Assembly (NCBI GenBank): GCA_001799575.1
Contig: MGTT01000011.1
Location: 124,001 to 188,000 of the forward strand
DNA from: Elusimicrobia bacterium GWA2_56_46
GTDB lineage: Bacteria > Elusimicrobiota > Elusimicrobia > Elusimicrobiales > UBA9959
Length of the DNA: 64,000 nt
Direction of reading: 5' to 3'
Each line of letters opens with the position of its first letter. The first letter of the stretch is position 1. A program made the translations under genes and the position numbers. Positions 25,577-34,872 of this stretch are shown one piece after another. The notes beneath the pieces are model-generated. The model saw only the letters and a program-made list of their open reading frames with translations, had not been told where the DNA came from and did no database searches.

Positions 25577-27034
25577 TCAGAGCTGTTTTTTCTGGCGGGC
25601 GATGTTGAAGAGGCGCAGATAGTCCGCGGAAGATTTGGTCCAGGAATAGTCGCCTTTCATAGCGTTGCGGACCATGGTGTTCCAGTTCTCTTTCCAGGCG
25701 AACAGTGAGACGGCATGGCCGAGTATGGCCCGGAGCTGGTCCGCGTCGGCGAGATCTATGGCGAAACCGTTGGAATCTTTGGGCTCGCTGGTATAGGTAA
25801 CGGTGTCTTTCAGGCCTCCAGTGCGCGTCACCACCGGCAGCGAGCCGTAGCGCATGGCTATCATCTGGGATAATCCGCACGGCTCGAAGCGGGACGGCAT
25901 GGGGAAAATGTCGGAAGCCGCGTAGATCTTGTGCGCGAACCCCTCGTCGAAACCGGCCTTGAAGAAAACCTGTTTGGGATGCGCTTTGGCCAGCTCCGCG
26001 AAAGCCGCGGTAAGGGCCGGGTCGCCCACGCCCAGCGCCACAAACTGCATCTTGTCCATGAACCCCGGGATCGTCTGAAAAAGTATATCCAGCCCTTTCT
26101 GATGATCCAGCCGGGAAACCACGCCGGCCAGGATCTTATCCTTTGACTCTTCCAGTCCGCATTCGTGCTGGAGCGCCTTCTTGCAGGCCGCTTTCCCGCG
26201 CGTGAAACTCTTTACGTCGTAGCCCCGTTCTATGAAAGTATCGGTGGACGGATCCCAGATCTCCTCGTCTATGCCGTTGAGAATGCCGAAGAGATCCGCG
26301 GTCCTGTGGCGGAGCACCCCCTCCAGGCCCTTGCCGAATTCCGGCCTGAACTGGATCTCGCTCGCGTAAGTGGGGCTGACCGTGGTAACGAGATCGGACA
26401 GCATGATGCCCGCTTTCATATAATTCAGCCCGCCGTAAAATTCCAGCTTGTCCGGGGTGAAGTCCGGCCACGAAAAACCGGCTTTCAGCAGGGTTTCCTT
26501 GGGGAACATCCCCTGGTAAGCGATATTATTGATGGTGAAGACGGTCGCTGTCTTGGAGAAGAATGAGTCTATGCGGTAAAGAGTTTTCAGATAGGCGCTG
26601 ACCAGGCCGGTCTGCCAGTCGTGGCAATGAATAACGTCCGGTTTGAAACCGATGAACTTCGCCCCCTCCAGCACGGCCCGGGAAAAGAAAATAAACCGTT
26701 CGTCGTTGTCCTCGTAATCGCCGAAATTGGCGCGGTAAATGCCGGGCCGGTCGAAATATTTGGAATTTTCTATAAAATAGACCGATACCCTGCCCCACTG
26801 CACGTGCGACATGGCGGCGGTTTCCACGCGGCCCCCTACCGGGATAAGAAAACTGCCGCCCACGGCCTTGAGCGAGAAAGCGCCGCCGCCGATGTTGCGA
26901 TAACGGGGCATGAGCAGGACGACCTCGGTGTCTTCCGCGCGGGAGAACACCTGCGCCAGGGCCCCGACCACGTCGCCAAGACCGCCGGTCTTGCAGAAAG
27001 GAAAAGCTTCGCTAGCGGCAACTAAAATCTTCAT
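25577..27034 (-). CDS. glgA: glycogen synthase (ADP-glucose type, GT5)
   Basis: 485 residues, the family's normal length. The N-terminal KTGGLGDVVGAL is the ADP-glucose binding loop, and the C-terminal GT-B half has PSRFEPCGLSQMIAMRYG. It adds glucose from ADP-glucose to alpha-1,4-glucan in the cytoplasm. GGAGA lies 5 nt before ATG 27034. galT is next upstream on the same strand, separated by a family B repeat array, so the pair points to storage-glucan and hexose metabolism. Confidence 0.95.
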   Translation of the reverse strand: MKILVAASEAFPFCKTGGLGDVVGALAQVFSRAEDTEVVLLMPRYRNIGGGAFSLKAVGGSFLIPVGGRVETAAMSHVQWGRVSVYFIENSKYFDRPGIYRANFGDYEDNDERFIFFSRAVLEGAKFIGFKPDVIHCHDWQTGLVSAYLKTLYRIDSFFSKTATVFTINNIAYQGMFPKETLLKAGFSWPDFTPDKLEFYGGLNYMKAGIMLSDLVTTVSPTYASEIQFRPEFGKGLEGVLRHRTADLFGILNGIDEEIWDPSTDTFIERGYDVKSFTRGKAACKKALQHECGLEESKDKILAGVVSRLDHQKGLDILFQTIPGFMDKMQFVALGVGDPALTAAFAELAKAHPKQVFFKAGFDEGFAHKIYAASDIFPMPSRFEPCGLSQMIAMRYGSLPVVTRTGGLKDTVTYTSEPKDSNGFAIDLADADQLRAILGHAVSLFAWKENWNTMVRNAMKGDYSWTKSSADYLRLFNIARQKKQL

Positions 27035-27075
27035 AGGATCTCCTTACAAAACTACTTCGAATGAATTGATATTTT

Positions 27076-27157
27076 CAGTATCCGGTATCCAGTATTCGGT
27101 AACCGGCCACGACAATAGGTACTTCCTTATAGTACCGGCTACTGGTTACTGATTACC
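27076..27157 (+). repeat. inverted pair of heptamer arrays, family B
   Basis: Units CAGTATC, CGGTATC and CGGTAAC run to about 27110. After a short interval the complementary-type units GGCTACT, GGTTACT and GATTACC follow (27130-27157). The two halves can base-pair. Confidence 0.8.
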
Positions 27158-27158
27158 G

Positions 27159-27187
27159 GTGATTTTAAGGCGCCGGCTTAAAATCAC
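27159..27187 (-). terminator. hairpin over the galT stop codon
   Basis: GTGATTTTAAG and CTTAAAATCAC (11-bp perfect stem, 7-nt loop) overlap the galT stop at 27184. No U-run follows, so it is a terminator or 3'-end structure of moderate strength. Confidence 0.5.
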
Positions 27188-28227
27188 ACTTTGTATTTCT
27201 TTCCTTTATTCATCATCTCCGCCGCGTCTTCAGGGGAGACGGTATTTATGTAAAAGCCGGTGCCCCATTCGAAACCGGCCGCCCGGCTCAGTTTCGGCAT
27301 GATCTCTATGTGCCAGTGATAATGCCCGGCGGCTCGATCCCGCAGCGGCATGGTATGCACTATAAGATTATAGGAAAGTTCCTCCACCGACGCGCGGAGC
27401 TTGCCCACCGTGTTCTTCACTATCCCGGCCAGATCCGCCGCCAGGCCGGGCGCCATCCGTTCGAAATGGCTCTGATGTTTTTTTGGAATTATCCAGGTCT
27501 CGAAAGTGAAGCGGCTGGCATAGGGCGTTACGGCCAGAAAATTGCCGGTCTCCCCCACCACGCGTTTTTTATATCGGGTTTCCTGCCGCAGGATATCGCA
27601 GAACACGCAGACGCCGCGGTCTTCGCGGTATTTTTTCGCGCCGGCTATCTCCTGCGCCACGCGTATCGGCGTCATCGGCATGGCGACAATCTGGGAGTGC
27701 GGGTGCGCCAGGCTCGCGCCGGCGTTGCGCCCGAAATTCTTGAAGATCATCACGTATTTTATCCGCGGATCTTTCTTCAGTTCGTTCACGCGCAGGATGA
27801 AAGTCCTGAAAATATCGGCTATCTCCGGAACGGACATATCTTCCAGCTGCCGGTTATGATCGGGGGTTTCTATCACCACCTCATGGATCCCGATCCCCTC
27901 CATGCGTTCATATATGCCGTCGGCCGCGCGCGCCGCGCTGCCCCCGGAAACCAGGGCGGGATATTTATTAAGGACCACGCGCAGCCGCCAGTCCTGTTTT
28001 TTGCCCGTCTGATCGCCCGCACAGGCATTGAGCCCCTGCCCCTTTGCGCCTTTTCCGTACAGGGTATAAACGGACGGCGGCGTTTCTTCCTCGTGGCCGG
28101 GGCAAAAAGGGCAATTGCGGGGGTTCTCCGGAGCGGACACGCCTCTAAATTCATTTGGGCGCAGCCGCCGCCCGGACGCTATTATGACCCAGCGGCCGAA
28201 AACGGGATCTTTTCTGATTTCAGGCAT
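27184..28227 (-). CDS. galT: galactose-1-phosphate uridylyltransferase
   Basis: 347 residues. Swaps UMP between UDP-glucose and galactose-1-phosphate (Leloir pathway) by way of a uridylylated His. The catalytic H-x-H appears in LAHPHSQIVAMP. The zinc ligands include CPFC (about residue 39) and CVFC, and a C-terminal HWHIEIMP completes the HIT-like fold. The ATG at 28227 gives the usual start MPEIRKDPVFGRWVIIA. It lies upstream of glgA on the same strand. No galK or galE is in the window, so it may act on another sugar phosphate. Confidence 0.93.
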   Translation of the reverse strand: MPEIRKDPVFGRWVIIASGRRLRPNEFRGVSAPENPRNCPFCPGHEEETPPSVYTLYGKGAKGQGLNACAGDQTGKKQDWRLRVVLNKYPALVSGGSAARAADGIYERMEGIGIHEVVIETPDHNRQLEDMSVPEIADIFRTFILRVNELKKDPRIKYVMIFKNFGRNAGASLAHPHSQIVAMPMTPIRVAQEIAGAKKYREDRGVCVFCDILRQETRYKKRVVGETGNFLAVTPYASRFTFETWIIPKKHQSHFERMAPGLAADLAGIVKNTVGKLRASVEELSYNLIVHTMPLRDRAAGHYHWHIEIMPKLSRAAGFEWGTGFYINTVSPEDAAEMMNKGKKYKV

Positions 28228-28234
28228 AACAAAG

Positions 28235-28262
28235 CAGTGGTCAGCGGGTAGTGGTCAGTGGT
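28235..28262 (+). repeat. heptamer repeat block, family C (4 units of CAGTGGT type)
   Basis: CAGTGGT, CAGCGGG and TAGTGGT units, exactly 28 bp, between galT and scpB. Confidence 0.82.
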
Positions 28263-28292
28263 CGGAAAAGAACCACCGACCGCGTAAAAAAA

Positions 28293-28991
28293 CTACAGTG
28301 GTTTTTCGCCGGGTTCGTCGGCGACCGGCTCAGCCGGGATTTCATCGGCAGCCGGAGCGGACTGTTCCGACGGAGCGGAGGGCGTATGCTCTTCGCCCGG
28401 CGGCACGGCTTCCTCGAACAATGCGGGCTGGGCCGGCTCGGGCTGAGGGACGAGCGGCTGGGCCGGGCTGTCCACGGGAATATTCTCCAGTTTGGGCAGG
28501 TCGTCCAGGGAGTTGAGGCCGAACTGCCGCAGGAATTCTCCGGTCGTGCCGTAAAGTATCGGGCGTCCGACGGTTTCGCGGCGGCCGACCACGGTTATCA
28601 GCTTGCGCTCGCTTAAAGTGTCCAGCGGGCCTATAACTTCCACGCCGCGTATGCTCTCTACCTCGGCGCGCGTGATGGGCTGGCGGTAGGCGATGATGCA
28701 GAGCGTTTCTATGGCCGCCTGCGACAGGCGCACCGTCATTTTATTGTGATAAAGCTTCCTGACCCACAGGCTGTTCTCGGGCCGGGTGGCCATCTGCCAG
28801 CCTCCCGCGATCTGCATCAACTGCAGCGCGCTGCCACTCTGGTCGAGATGGTCTTTCAGCCCGGCAATGGCGCTTTTCACGCGCTCCAGATCCTTTATCT
28901 CGCAGAGCTGGGCTACGCGCTCGGGCGGCAGAGGATGGTCGGTTATAAAAAAAAGAGTTTCAAGCGCTTTTCTGAGTTCCAGATCTTCCAT
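28293..28991 (-). CDS. scpB: chromosome segregation and condensation protein ScpB
   Basis: 232 residues. Two winged-helix units occupy about 1-170, with the conserved second-unit stretch LSQAAIETLCIIAYRQPITRAEVE followed by RGVEVIGPLDTLSERKLI. An acidic Pro/Glu-rich tail (about 180-232) is extra. ScpB dimers bind ScpA at the head of the SMC ring, aiding chromosome compaction. Last gene of the run M50 peptidase-trpS-scpA-scpB, but separated from scpA by a 74-bp gap filled with heptamer repeats. Confidence 0.95.
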   Translation of the reverse strand: MEDLELRKALETLFFITDHPLPPERVAQLCEIKDLERVKSAIAGLKDHLDQSGSALQLMQIAGGWQMATRPENSLWVRKLYHNKMTVRLSQAAIETLCIIAYRQPITRAEVESIRGVEVIGPLDTLSERKLITVVGRRETVGRPILYGTTGEFLRQFGLNSLDDLPKLENIPVDSPAQPLVPQPEPAQPALFEEAVPPGEEHTPSAPSEQSAPAADEIPAEPVADEPGEKPL

Positions 28992-29000
28992 AGTTTCCTC

Positions 29001-29063
29001 TGTTACTGCGGTGTCCGGTATTCAGTAACCGGTAACCGGTTACTATGCAGTACTGGTTACGAC
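29001..29063 (+). repeat. heptamer array, family B (9 units) between scpB and scpA
   Basis: Units CCGGTAT, TCAGTAA, CCGGTAA and then CCGGTTA and GTACTGG: the sequence turns into its own complement around 29036, so the array is partly self-paired. Confidence 0.8.
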
Positions 29064-29065
29064 TT

Positions 29066-29800
29066 TTACTCCGGTCGCCCCCCGATCGGCAGCTCACCCG
29101 GCTCGGGCGCGCGGTAGATGCGGACTTCGCTGTAAGCCTGATCCTGCGCCACCAGTATTTTCCGCTGCTTTATGAGCTCCAGCAGCGCCATGAAGCACAC
29201 GATGACGCCCAGCCGCCTGGTCTCGGACGCGAACACCTCGTCCAGGACGATCCACTCCCGGGCCTTGAGCATCTCCAGGATCTTATCCACCCTGGATTCT
29301 ATAGGGAACGTTTCGGCCTGCACTTCTTTGGAATCGTCCACCCGTTCGAACGCGCGCTTTACCGCTTCAAGCAGCGTAAAGAACTCAAGCTCCAGGAATT
29401 TTTCGTCGTTGGAAAAAACGGGGGAACCGCGGTAGAACACGTCTTTGAAGCCGGCGAAGCGCGTTTCCATTATTTTGGACGCCTGCTTGTAGCGCTGATA
29501 GTCCTCCAGCATGGTGACAAGTTTGCCGCGGGGATCCGGCCCCTCTCCGTCCACGCCAGGTTCCGCTTTGGAGGGCAGAAGCATCTTGGCCTTTATCTGC
29601 ATCAGGGTGGAGGCCATGACCAGAAACTCGCCCGCCACTTCCAGGTTCAGGCTCTTCATCACGTCAAGATAGCCCAGATATTCCTGCGTGATCTGCGCTA
29701 TCGGAATATCATAGATATCCAGATTATTCTTCCGGATAAGGTACATCAGCAGATCCATGGGACCTTCAAACACGTCCAGATGCACGTCTAAAGCGTTCAT
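29066..29800 (-). CDS. scpA: chromosome segregation and condensation protein ScpA
   Basis: 244 residues. The kleisin N-terminal domain starts LDVHLDVFEGPMDLLMYLIRKNNLDIYDIPIAQI, an unmistakable ScpA opening, and the C-terminal winged helix ends near 228. It bridges the SMC heads with ScpB. The ATG overlaps the trpS stop by 4 bp (ATGA), so translation is coupled. Confidence 0.96.
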   Translation of the reverse strand: MNALDVHLDVFEGPMDLLMYLIRKNNLDIYDIPIAQITQEYLGYLDVMKSLNLEVAGEFLVMASTLMQIKAKMLLPSKAEPGVDGEGPDPRGKLVTMLEDYQRYKQASKIMETRFAGFKDVFYRGSPVFSNDEKFLELEFFTLLEAVKRAFERVDDSKEVQAETFPIESRVDKILEMLKAREWIVLDEVFASETRRLGVIVCFMALLELIKQRKILVAQDQAYSEVRIYRAPEPGELPIGGRPE

Positions 29801-30891
29801 TTCATCCCCACAGTCTTATTAACTTCCTTGATGACGGCCGCCGCCATAACCCTGGCCCTGGCGCTCCCGGCCTCCAGGATCCTGTCCACGCCGCCCGGGT
29901 CGCTCTCGTAAACCTTGCGCCGGACGCGGAACTCTTCCACGGCTTTATTCATCAGCTCAAAAAGCTGCTTCTTGCAGGCGCCGCAGCCGATAGCGCCGGC
30001 TTTACACTCCTCTTCCCTTTTGGCCCAGGCCGGGTTATAAAGTTTGTGGAAAGCGAAAACCACGCAGCCCTCCGGGTGGCCCTTATCATCCACTTTGAGC
30101 TTCGCTGGATCGGTGTACATCTTTTTAATCTTGGCGTCCAGGCTCTTCGGCTCTTCGGCCAGTTCTATGCTGTTGCCGTAGGATTTGGACATCTTGCGCC
30201 CGTCAATGCCGGGCACGGACGGAGCGTCGGTCAGAAGCGCTCCCGGTTCCCTGAAGAGCGGCGAGCCGCACACGTGATTAAAGCGGCGCGCTATCTCGCG
30301 CGTAAGTTCCAGATGCGGCAGCTGGTCTTTGCCTATTGGCACATAGTCCGCCCTGTAAAGCAGGATATCAGCGGCCTGGAGTACCGGGTAACCCAGGAAA
30401 CCGTAGGTGGAAATCTCCGAATGCGTGGCCAGTTCCCCGTCCTCTCCGGCGTGGGCCTCCAGCAGTTTTTTGCTGGCGCCCTCAGCGGCCTTAACTTTAT
30501 CTTCCTGGCCCTTGTACTTCTGTTTGTGAAGTTCGAGCAACTGCTCCTTGAAAGTGGGATTGCGCAAAAGCCAGCTTACCGGCGTTATCATGCCCAGCAG
30601 CAGGTAAAGTTCGGCGTGCTCCTTGATATCGGACTGCCGGAAAATGACGCATTTGGCCGGGTCGAGGCCGGCAGCCAGCCAGTCCTGCACCATCAGCCGG
30701 GTATTTTCCGGGATGCTGTCCGCCTTGTCGTGGCCGGTGGTGAGGGCGTGCCAGTCGGCGACAAAGAAATAGCACCGGTATCTGTCCTGCAAATCCACCC
30801 AGTTCTTTAAAGCTCCCCAGTAATTGCCCAGGTGCAGGCGGCCCGTAGGGCGCATACCGGAAACCACAGTTTTGTTGTCGGCGTCGGACAT
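29797..30891 (-). CDS. trpS: tryptophan-tRNA ligase
   Basis: 364 residues, class I synthetase. The HIGH motif is the variant HLGN (GRLHLGNYWGAL) and KMSKS is intact (GRKMSKSYGNS). It has a Cys cluster CKAGAIGCGACKKQ in the helical domain, seen in a subset of bacterial TrpRS. It joins Trp to tRNA-Trp using ATP. It is 4 bp downstream of the M50 peptidase stop and overlaps scpA, so it sits in the middle of a housekeeping operon. No Trp-codon leader or T-box is visible upstream. Confidence 0.96.
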   Translation of the reverse strand: MSDADNKTVVSGMRPTGRLHLGNYWGALKNWVDLQDRYRCYFFVADWHALTTGHDKADSIPENTRLMVQDWLAAGLDPAKCVIFRQSDIKEHAELYLLLGMITPVSWLLRNPTFKEQLLELHKQKYKGQEDKVKAAEGASKKLLEAHAGEDGELATHSEISTYGFLGYPVLQAADILLYRADYVPIGKDQLPHLELTREIARRFNHVCGSPLFREPGALLTDAPSVPGIDGRKMSKSYGNSIELAEEPKSLDAKIKKMYTDPAKLKVDDKGHPEGCVVFAFHKLYNPAWAKREEECKAGAIGCGACKKQLFELMNKAVEEFRVRRKVYESDPGGVDRILEAGSARARVMAAAVIKEVNKTVGMK

Positions 30892-30895
30892 AAAT

Positions 30896-31534
30896 TCAGA
30901 TATAAATGGAAAGCCCCAGCTTCGAAAGAAGCGCCAGGATCAGGAGCATAGGCGGCAATATTATGAATTTTATCACGCCCGTGAGCATAAGCCCCAATAT
31001 TATATACATACCGTACGGAAGGTGCTTTTCATATATTTCCAGCCATTTATCCGGCAGGAAACCAAGGGCCACCTGGCTGCCGTCCAGCGGATAGATCGGA
31101 ACGAGGTTGAACATGGCCAGGGCCAGATTGATGATCACCGCGAAACTGAGCGCCTTTAAAAGCGTCAGGGTCAGGTCCCAGCCCAGAAAACCCATGGCGG
31201 CGATCTTATAAGCGAAAAGGGCCAGGACAGCCAGGGCGAGGTTGGAAGCCGGGCCGCTCATGGCTACTATAGCCATATCACGGCGCGGGCGGGGCATACG
31301 CAAAGGGTTGACCGGCACCGGCTTGGCCCAGCCGATGACCGGGAAATGGGACATCACGCAGACGATCGGGATGAGAATGGAACCGACGGGATCTATGTGC
31401 GGCAAAGGGTTAAAAGTGAGGCGGCCGGAGAGATAGGCGGTGTCGTCCCCTTTCCGGTAAGCGGCGGCGCCATGGGCGAACTCATGGCAGATGATGGAAA
31501 ACAGAAGCACCGGAAATTGTATAAGCCATTCCAT
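30896..31534 (-). CDS. site-2 protease-like membrane peptidase (M50 family)
   Basis: 212 residues with about five membrane helices. The zinc-binding ICHEFAHGAAAYRKGD (HExxH) is in the first helix and NLVPIYPLDGSQ (NPDG-like) in the third. These small YwhC-type enzymes lack a PDZ domain; substrates are usually unknown. It is the first gene of the trpS-scpA-scpB operon. Two TATAAT-like hexamers lie 10-23 bp before its ATG, but I see no good -35 box. Confidence 0.88.
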   Translation of the reverse strand: MEWLIQFPVLLFSIICHEFAHGAAAYRKGDDTAYLSGRLTFNPLPHIDPVGSILIPIVCVMSHFPVIGWAKPVPVNPLRMPRPRRDMAIVAMSGPASNLALAVLALFAYKIAAMGFLGWDLTLTLLKALSFAVIINLALAMFNLVPIYPLDGSQVALGFLPDKWLEIYEKHLPYGMYIILGLMLTGVIKFIILPPMLLILALLSKLGLSIYI

Positions 31535-31604
31535 AGTAGGTTAATTATATTATTATATCCACGGGTAAAGGAAGACACAGGCGTCCGCTCTTTTTCGCCG
31601 ATTG

Positions 31605-31632
31605 TTGCGAAAAAACGGTTTTTTTGTATAAT
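31605..31632 (+). promoter_or_regulatory. promoter of the nucleotide-sugar dehydrogenase operon
   Basis: TTGCGA (31605-31610), 16-bp spacer, TATAAT (31627-31632). AAGGA lies 7 nt before ATG 31672. Confidence 0.6.
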
Positions 31633-31671
31633 TTTACTTGTCACCGGGACGGGGGGTTCTAAGGAATATTT

Positions 31672-32970
31672 ATGACCACTGTTGAGAAGCTTATCGCCGA
31701 AAGAAAGGCGAAAGTGGGGATCATCGGCCTGGGCTACGTCGGGCTGCCGCTGGCCGTGGAATTCGCGCGCGGCGGCTTTGAGACCACCGGCTTCGAAGTG
31801 GACGCCGGGAAAGTCAAAGACATCGCCCACGGCGCCTCTTATATTCCGGACGTGCCCTCGGCCGAAGTGCGGGAATTTTCAAGATCCGGAAAACTGAAAG
31901 CTACCACGGATTTTTCCCGGCTTAAAAAACAGGACGCCGTCATAATCTGCGTACCCACGCCGTTAAGGAAGAGCAGGGATCCGGATGTTTCCTATATCGT
32001 GAACGCCGCCGGGAAAGTGGCGAAGACGCTGCGGAAAGGCCAGCTCATCATACTTGAAAGCACCACCTACCCCGGCACCACCCGCGAGCTGGTAAAACCG
32101 ATGCTGGAAGCTTCAGGCATGAAAGCCGGCAGGGATTTCCACCTGGCATTCTCGCCCGAGCGCGTAGACCCCGGCAATCCCAGGTACAATGTAAAGAATA
32201 CTCCTAAAGTGGTCGGGGGCGTCACTCCCGCCTGCACGAAACTGGCCGCGTCCCTCTATGGGCGGGTCATAGACAAAGTGCTGGAAGTTTCCAACACCGA
32301 GACCGCCGAACTCGTGAAACTCCTTGAGAACACTTTCCGGGCCGTCAATATAGCCATGGTCAACGAAATGTCGCTGATGTGCCGCAAGCTCGGCCTGAAC
32401 ATCTGGGAGGTCATAGCGGCGGCCGCTTCCAAGCCTTTCGGTTTCATGCCTTTCTACCCCGGCCCCGGCATAGGCGGGCACTGCATCCCCCTGGATCCCC
32501 ATTATCTGGCCTGGAAGATGAAAACGCTCAATTTTGAGCCGCGCTTCATAGAACTGGCCGGCGCCATCAACTCCAGCATGCCGGACCACACCGTCTCCAT
32601 GATAGCGGAGCTCCTGAATACGCGGGGGCTCGCCATGAAAAAGGCTAAACTGCTCATGATAGGCATGACCTATAAGCCGGATATTTCAGATCCGCGGGAG
32701 TCGCCGGCCAAGGACGTTTTTGTCCTGTTAAAGAAAACCGGCGCCGAAGTTTCGTTTTACGATCCTTATGTGCCGGCGATAGAAATAGAAGGCCGATGCC
32801 ACAGGAGCGCCGCCGGCGCGCTGAAGAACCTTAAAAAATACGACTGCGTCATCATAATCACGCCGCATTCCTGCATCGACTACAAGGCGCTCATAAAGAA
32901 TTCCAGGCTCGTCTTTGACGCGCGCAACGCCACGAAAGGGGACAAGAGCGGCAAGATCCACAGACTATGA
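31672..32970 (+). CDS. nucleotide-sugar (UDP-N-acetylhexosamine type) 6-dehydrogenase
   Basis: 432 residues. The N-terminal Rossmann motif is GIIGLGYVGLPLAVEF. The central ESTTYPGTTRELVKP and the catalytic-Cys motif GIGGHCIPLDPHYL belong to the UDP-GlcNAc/ManNAc dehydrogenase branch (WbpA/TviB/WecC-like). The C-terminal domain is complete. It oxidises C6 of a UDP-sugar to a uronate with two NAD+, feeding capsule, O-antigen or glycan synthesis. No other polysaccharide genes are nearby. Its stop overlaps the start of a histidine kinase by 4 bp, an odd pairing that suggests co-regulation. Confidence 0.9.
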   Translation: MTTVEKLIAERKAKVGIIGLGYVGLPLAVEFARGGFETTGFEVDAGKVKDIAHGASYIPDVPSAEVREFSRSGKLKATTDFSRLKKQDAVIICVPTPLRKSRDPDVSYIVNAAGKVAKTLRKGQLIILESTTYPGTTRELVKPMLEASGMKAGRDFHLAFSPERVDPGNPRYNVKNTPKVVGGVTPACTKLAASLYGRVIDKVLEVSNTETAELVKLLENTFRAVNIAMVNEMSLMCRKLGLNIWEVIAAAASKPFGFMPFYPGPGIGGHCIPLDPHYLAWKMKTLNFEPRFIELAGAINSSMPDHTVSMIAELLNTRGLAMKKAKLLMIGMTYKPDISDPRESPAKDVFVLLKKTGAEVSFYDPYVPAIEIEGRCHRSAAGALKNLKKYDCVIIITPHSCIDYKALIKNSRLVFDARNATKGDKSGKIHRL

Positions 32971-34835
32971 CGGACGAGAAAGAAGTGAAAACCGCGTGGC
33001 TTAACTTCCTCCGGGCCTTTACCCGGGCGCTGGTGCAGCTCAACCTCTACAAACCCGACCACCCGCAGGTAGTCCAGGTCCTTGAGGAAACCATCTCTCT
33101 GCTGACCGGCATCATCCAGTCCTCTCCCGGAGGCGAGTTCACGCTTACGCTGGACAACGATAAACTTATAGTGAACGGCTTCCCGCTTTTAACCGCCGAT
33201 AAACTTCCGAATTCTCTCAGGAATATGTTCACCCGCTTCCAGGTGCAGACCGTCTCTTTCCTTAGCGGCGTATCGAGGGATGATCTCCGCGTACTGTGCC
33301 AGATGCAGGCCCTCAAGGGCGGCAGCCGCGAGTACCTGAAACAGAACGGCGTGGACAAGATCCGCCTGAGCCAGGCCGTCTACACAAAAGTGCCCAAAGC
33401 GGCCGGGGAGGCTCCGGCCGGCGCAGGCGCGAATGTTTCAGCCGCGGACGGTTCCGCCGGAACCGGCGGCGGTGGTACGGGGGGCGGACAGTTCCCCGGC
33501 CCGGACGCCGCCGAGCCGATGGAAGAAAAACTGGCCCCCCAGGATCTGGAAACCGCCATGGGCACCATCGTCGCCAAGGTCACCCCCGACGCCGCGGAAC
33601 AGAAACGCATAACGGAGATCGTGATGCGGAAGTTCCGCGCCGAAATGGAAGTCCAGATCTCCAAAGCCCTCACGGTAGTCCGCCAGGAAAAGAAAAAAGT
33701 GGAGAACGACATCGCGCGAACCGAGGCCGTGGTTTCCAACCTCGCCGAAGGCGTGGTGGTGGTGGACAAAGACGGCAAGATCCTGATGATGAACCCCCAG
33801 GCCGAAGCCATCTCCGGCAGGGGCCTGACCGAACTTTCAGGCCAGAAGATCTTCGATGTAGCGCATCTTGAGAACCAGGTGCTGTCGCTCGCCAAAGAGA
33901 TAAGAAGCGACGGAACCGCGGACATAACCAGAGACCTGGTACAGAAAGGCAGGGACGACCTCAACGCCGCCATAAAAAAATCCACCGCCATCATCCAGAA
34001 CGAGGAGGGCAAGATCGTGGGTTCGGTGTCCGTGCCCACCGACAAGACTAAATTCCGGGAAATGGAACAGCTCCAGCAGGACTTCATAGCGAACATGACC
34101 CATGAACTCCGCTCTCCCCTCACCTCCATAAAAGCGGCGCTCGAACTGCTGGCGCGGGACGCCAGAGCCGGCGGCGACGGCAGAAACATACTCAACACCG
34201 CCATACGGAATTCGGAGCGCCTGAATTCCATCATCACCGACATCCTGGATTTCTCCAAACTCCAGTCGGGCAAAATGGTTTTTCACCCGGAAAACGTACC
34301 GGCCGGGGACATAGCGAAAGAAGCCGCCGAGGCGATGAAAGCCTGGGCCGGCTCCAAAGGCCTCGCCCTCACCGTAACGACCGGGCCGGAAGTCCCCCGC
34401 GTTTACGCCGACAAGCGGCGCACCGTGCAGATCCTGATCAATCTCATTTCCAACGCCATTAAATTCACCCCACAGGGCGGCTCCATAGAGGTCGGCGCGG
34501 ACAGCGGCCGCGATACGCTCGCCAGTTTCGTCATTTTTTCGGTAAAAGACACCGGCGCCGGCATAAACAAAGCCGACCAGGAGAAGATCTTTGAAAAATT
34601 TGTGCAGGTGGCCGCCGGGGAAAAAGTGAGCGGAACTGGCCTGGGGCTGGCCATCACCAAAGCCATGACCGTAATGCAGGGCGGCAGGATAATGGTAGAA
34701 AGCGAGCCCGGCCGCGGCTCCACCTTCCGCGTAACCATCCCCGCCTACCGCGGCCAGCTGGACACGCCGGTCTTCGAACAGCTGCCTGAGGCCGGACCGG
34801 CCAGGGCCTGGTGGCGCAAACTGCTGGGAATATGA
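32967..34835 (+). CDS. cytoplasmic PAS sensor histidine kinase
   Basis: 622 residues. Residues about 1-135 form an unassigned N-terminal domain (AFTRALVQLNLYKPDHPQVVQVLEE), followed by a Gly/Ala/Pro-rich linker (about 140-185). A helical segment comes next, then PAS (about 250-365, NLAEGVVVVDKDGKILMMN). The DHp phospho-acceptor is His in NMTHELRSPLTS. The ATPase boxes are all intact: N (LINLISNAIKFTPQGG), G1 (VKDTGAGI), F (IFEKFVQ) and G2 (GTGLGLAITKAM). No membrane helix, so cytoplasmic. It begins inside the last codon of the dehydrogenase gene (ATGA). Partner regulator not in the vicinity. Confidence 0.92.
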   Translation: MTDEKEVKTAWLNFLRAFTRALVQLNLYKPDHPQVVQVLEETISLLTGIIQSSPGGEFTLTLDNDKLIVNGFPLLTADKLPNSLRNMFTRFQVQTVSFLSGVSRDDLRVLCQMQALKGGSREYLKQNGVDKIRLSQAVYTKVPKAAGEAPAGAGANVSAADGSAGTGGGGTGGGQFPGPDAAEPMEEKLAPQDLETAMGTIVAKVTPDAAEQKRITEIVMRKFRAEMEVQISKALTVVRQEKKKVENDIARTEAVVSNLAEGVVVVDKDGKILMMNPQAEAISGRGLTELSGQKIFDVAHLENQVLSLAKEIRSDGTADITRDLVQKGRDDLNAAIKKSTAIIQNEEGKIVGSVSVPTDKTKFREMEQLQQDFIANMTHELRSPLTSIKAALELLARDARAGGDGRNILNTAIRNSERLNSIITDILDFSKLQSGKMVFHPENVPAGDIAKEAAEAMKAWAGSKGLALTVTTGPEVPRVYADKRRTVQILINLISNAIKFTPQGGSIEVGADSGRDTLASFVIFSVKDTGAGINKADQEKIFEKFVQVAAGEKVSGTGLGLAITKAMTVMQGGRIMVESEPGRGSTFRVTIPAYRGQLDTPVFEQLPEAGPARAWWRKLLGI

Positions 34836-34872
34836 AGGGTAATGGGTCAGGCGCGGCGGTTAACGACGTTTT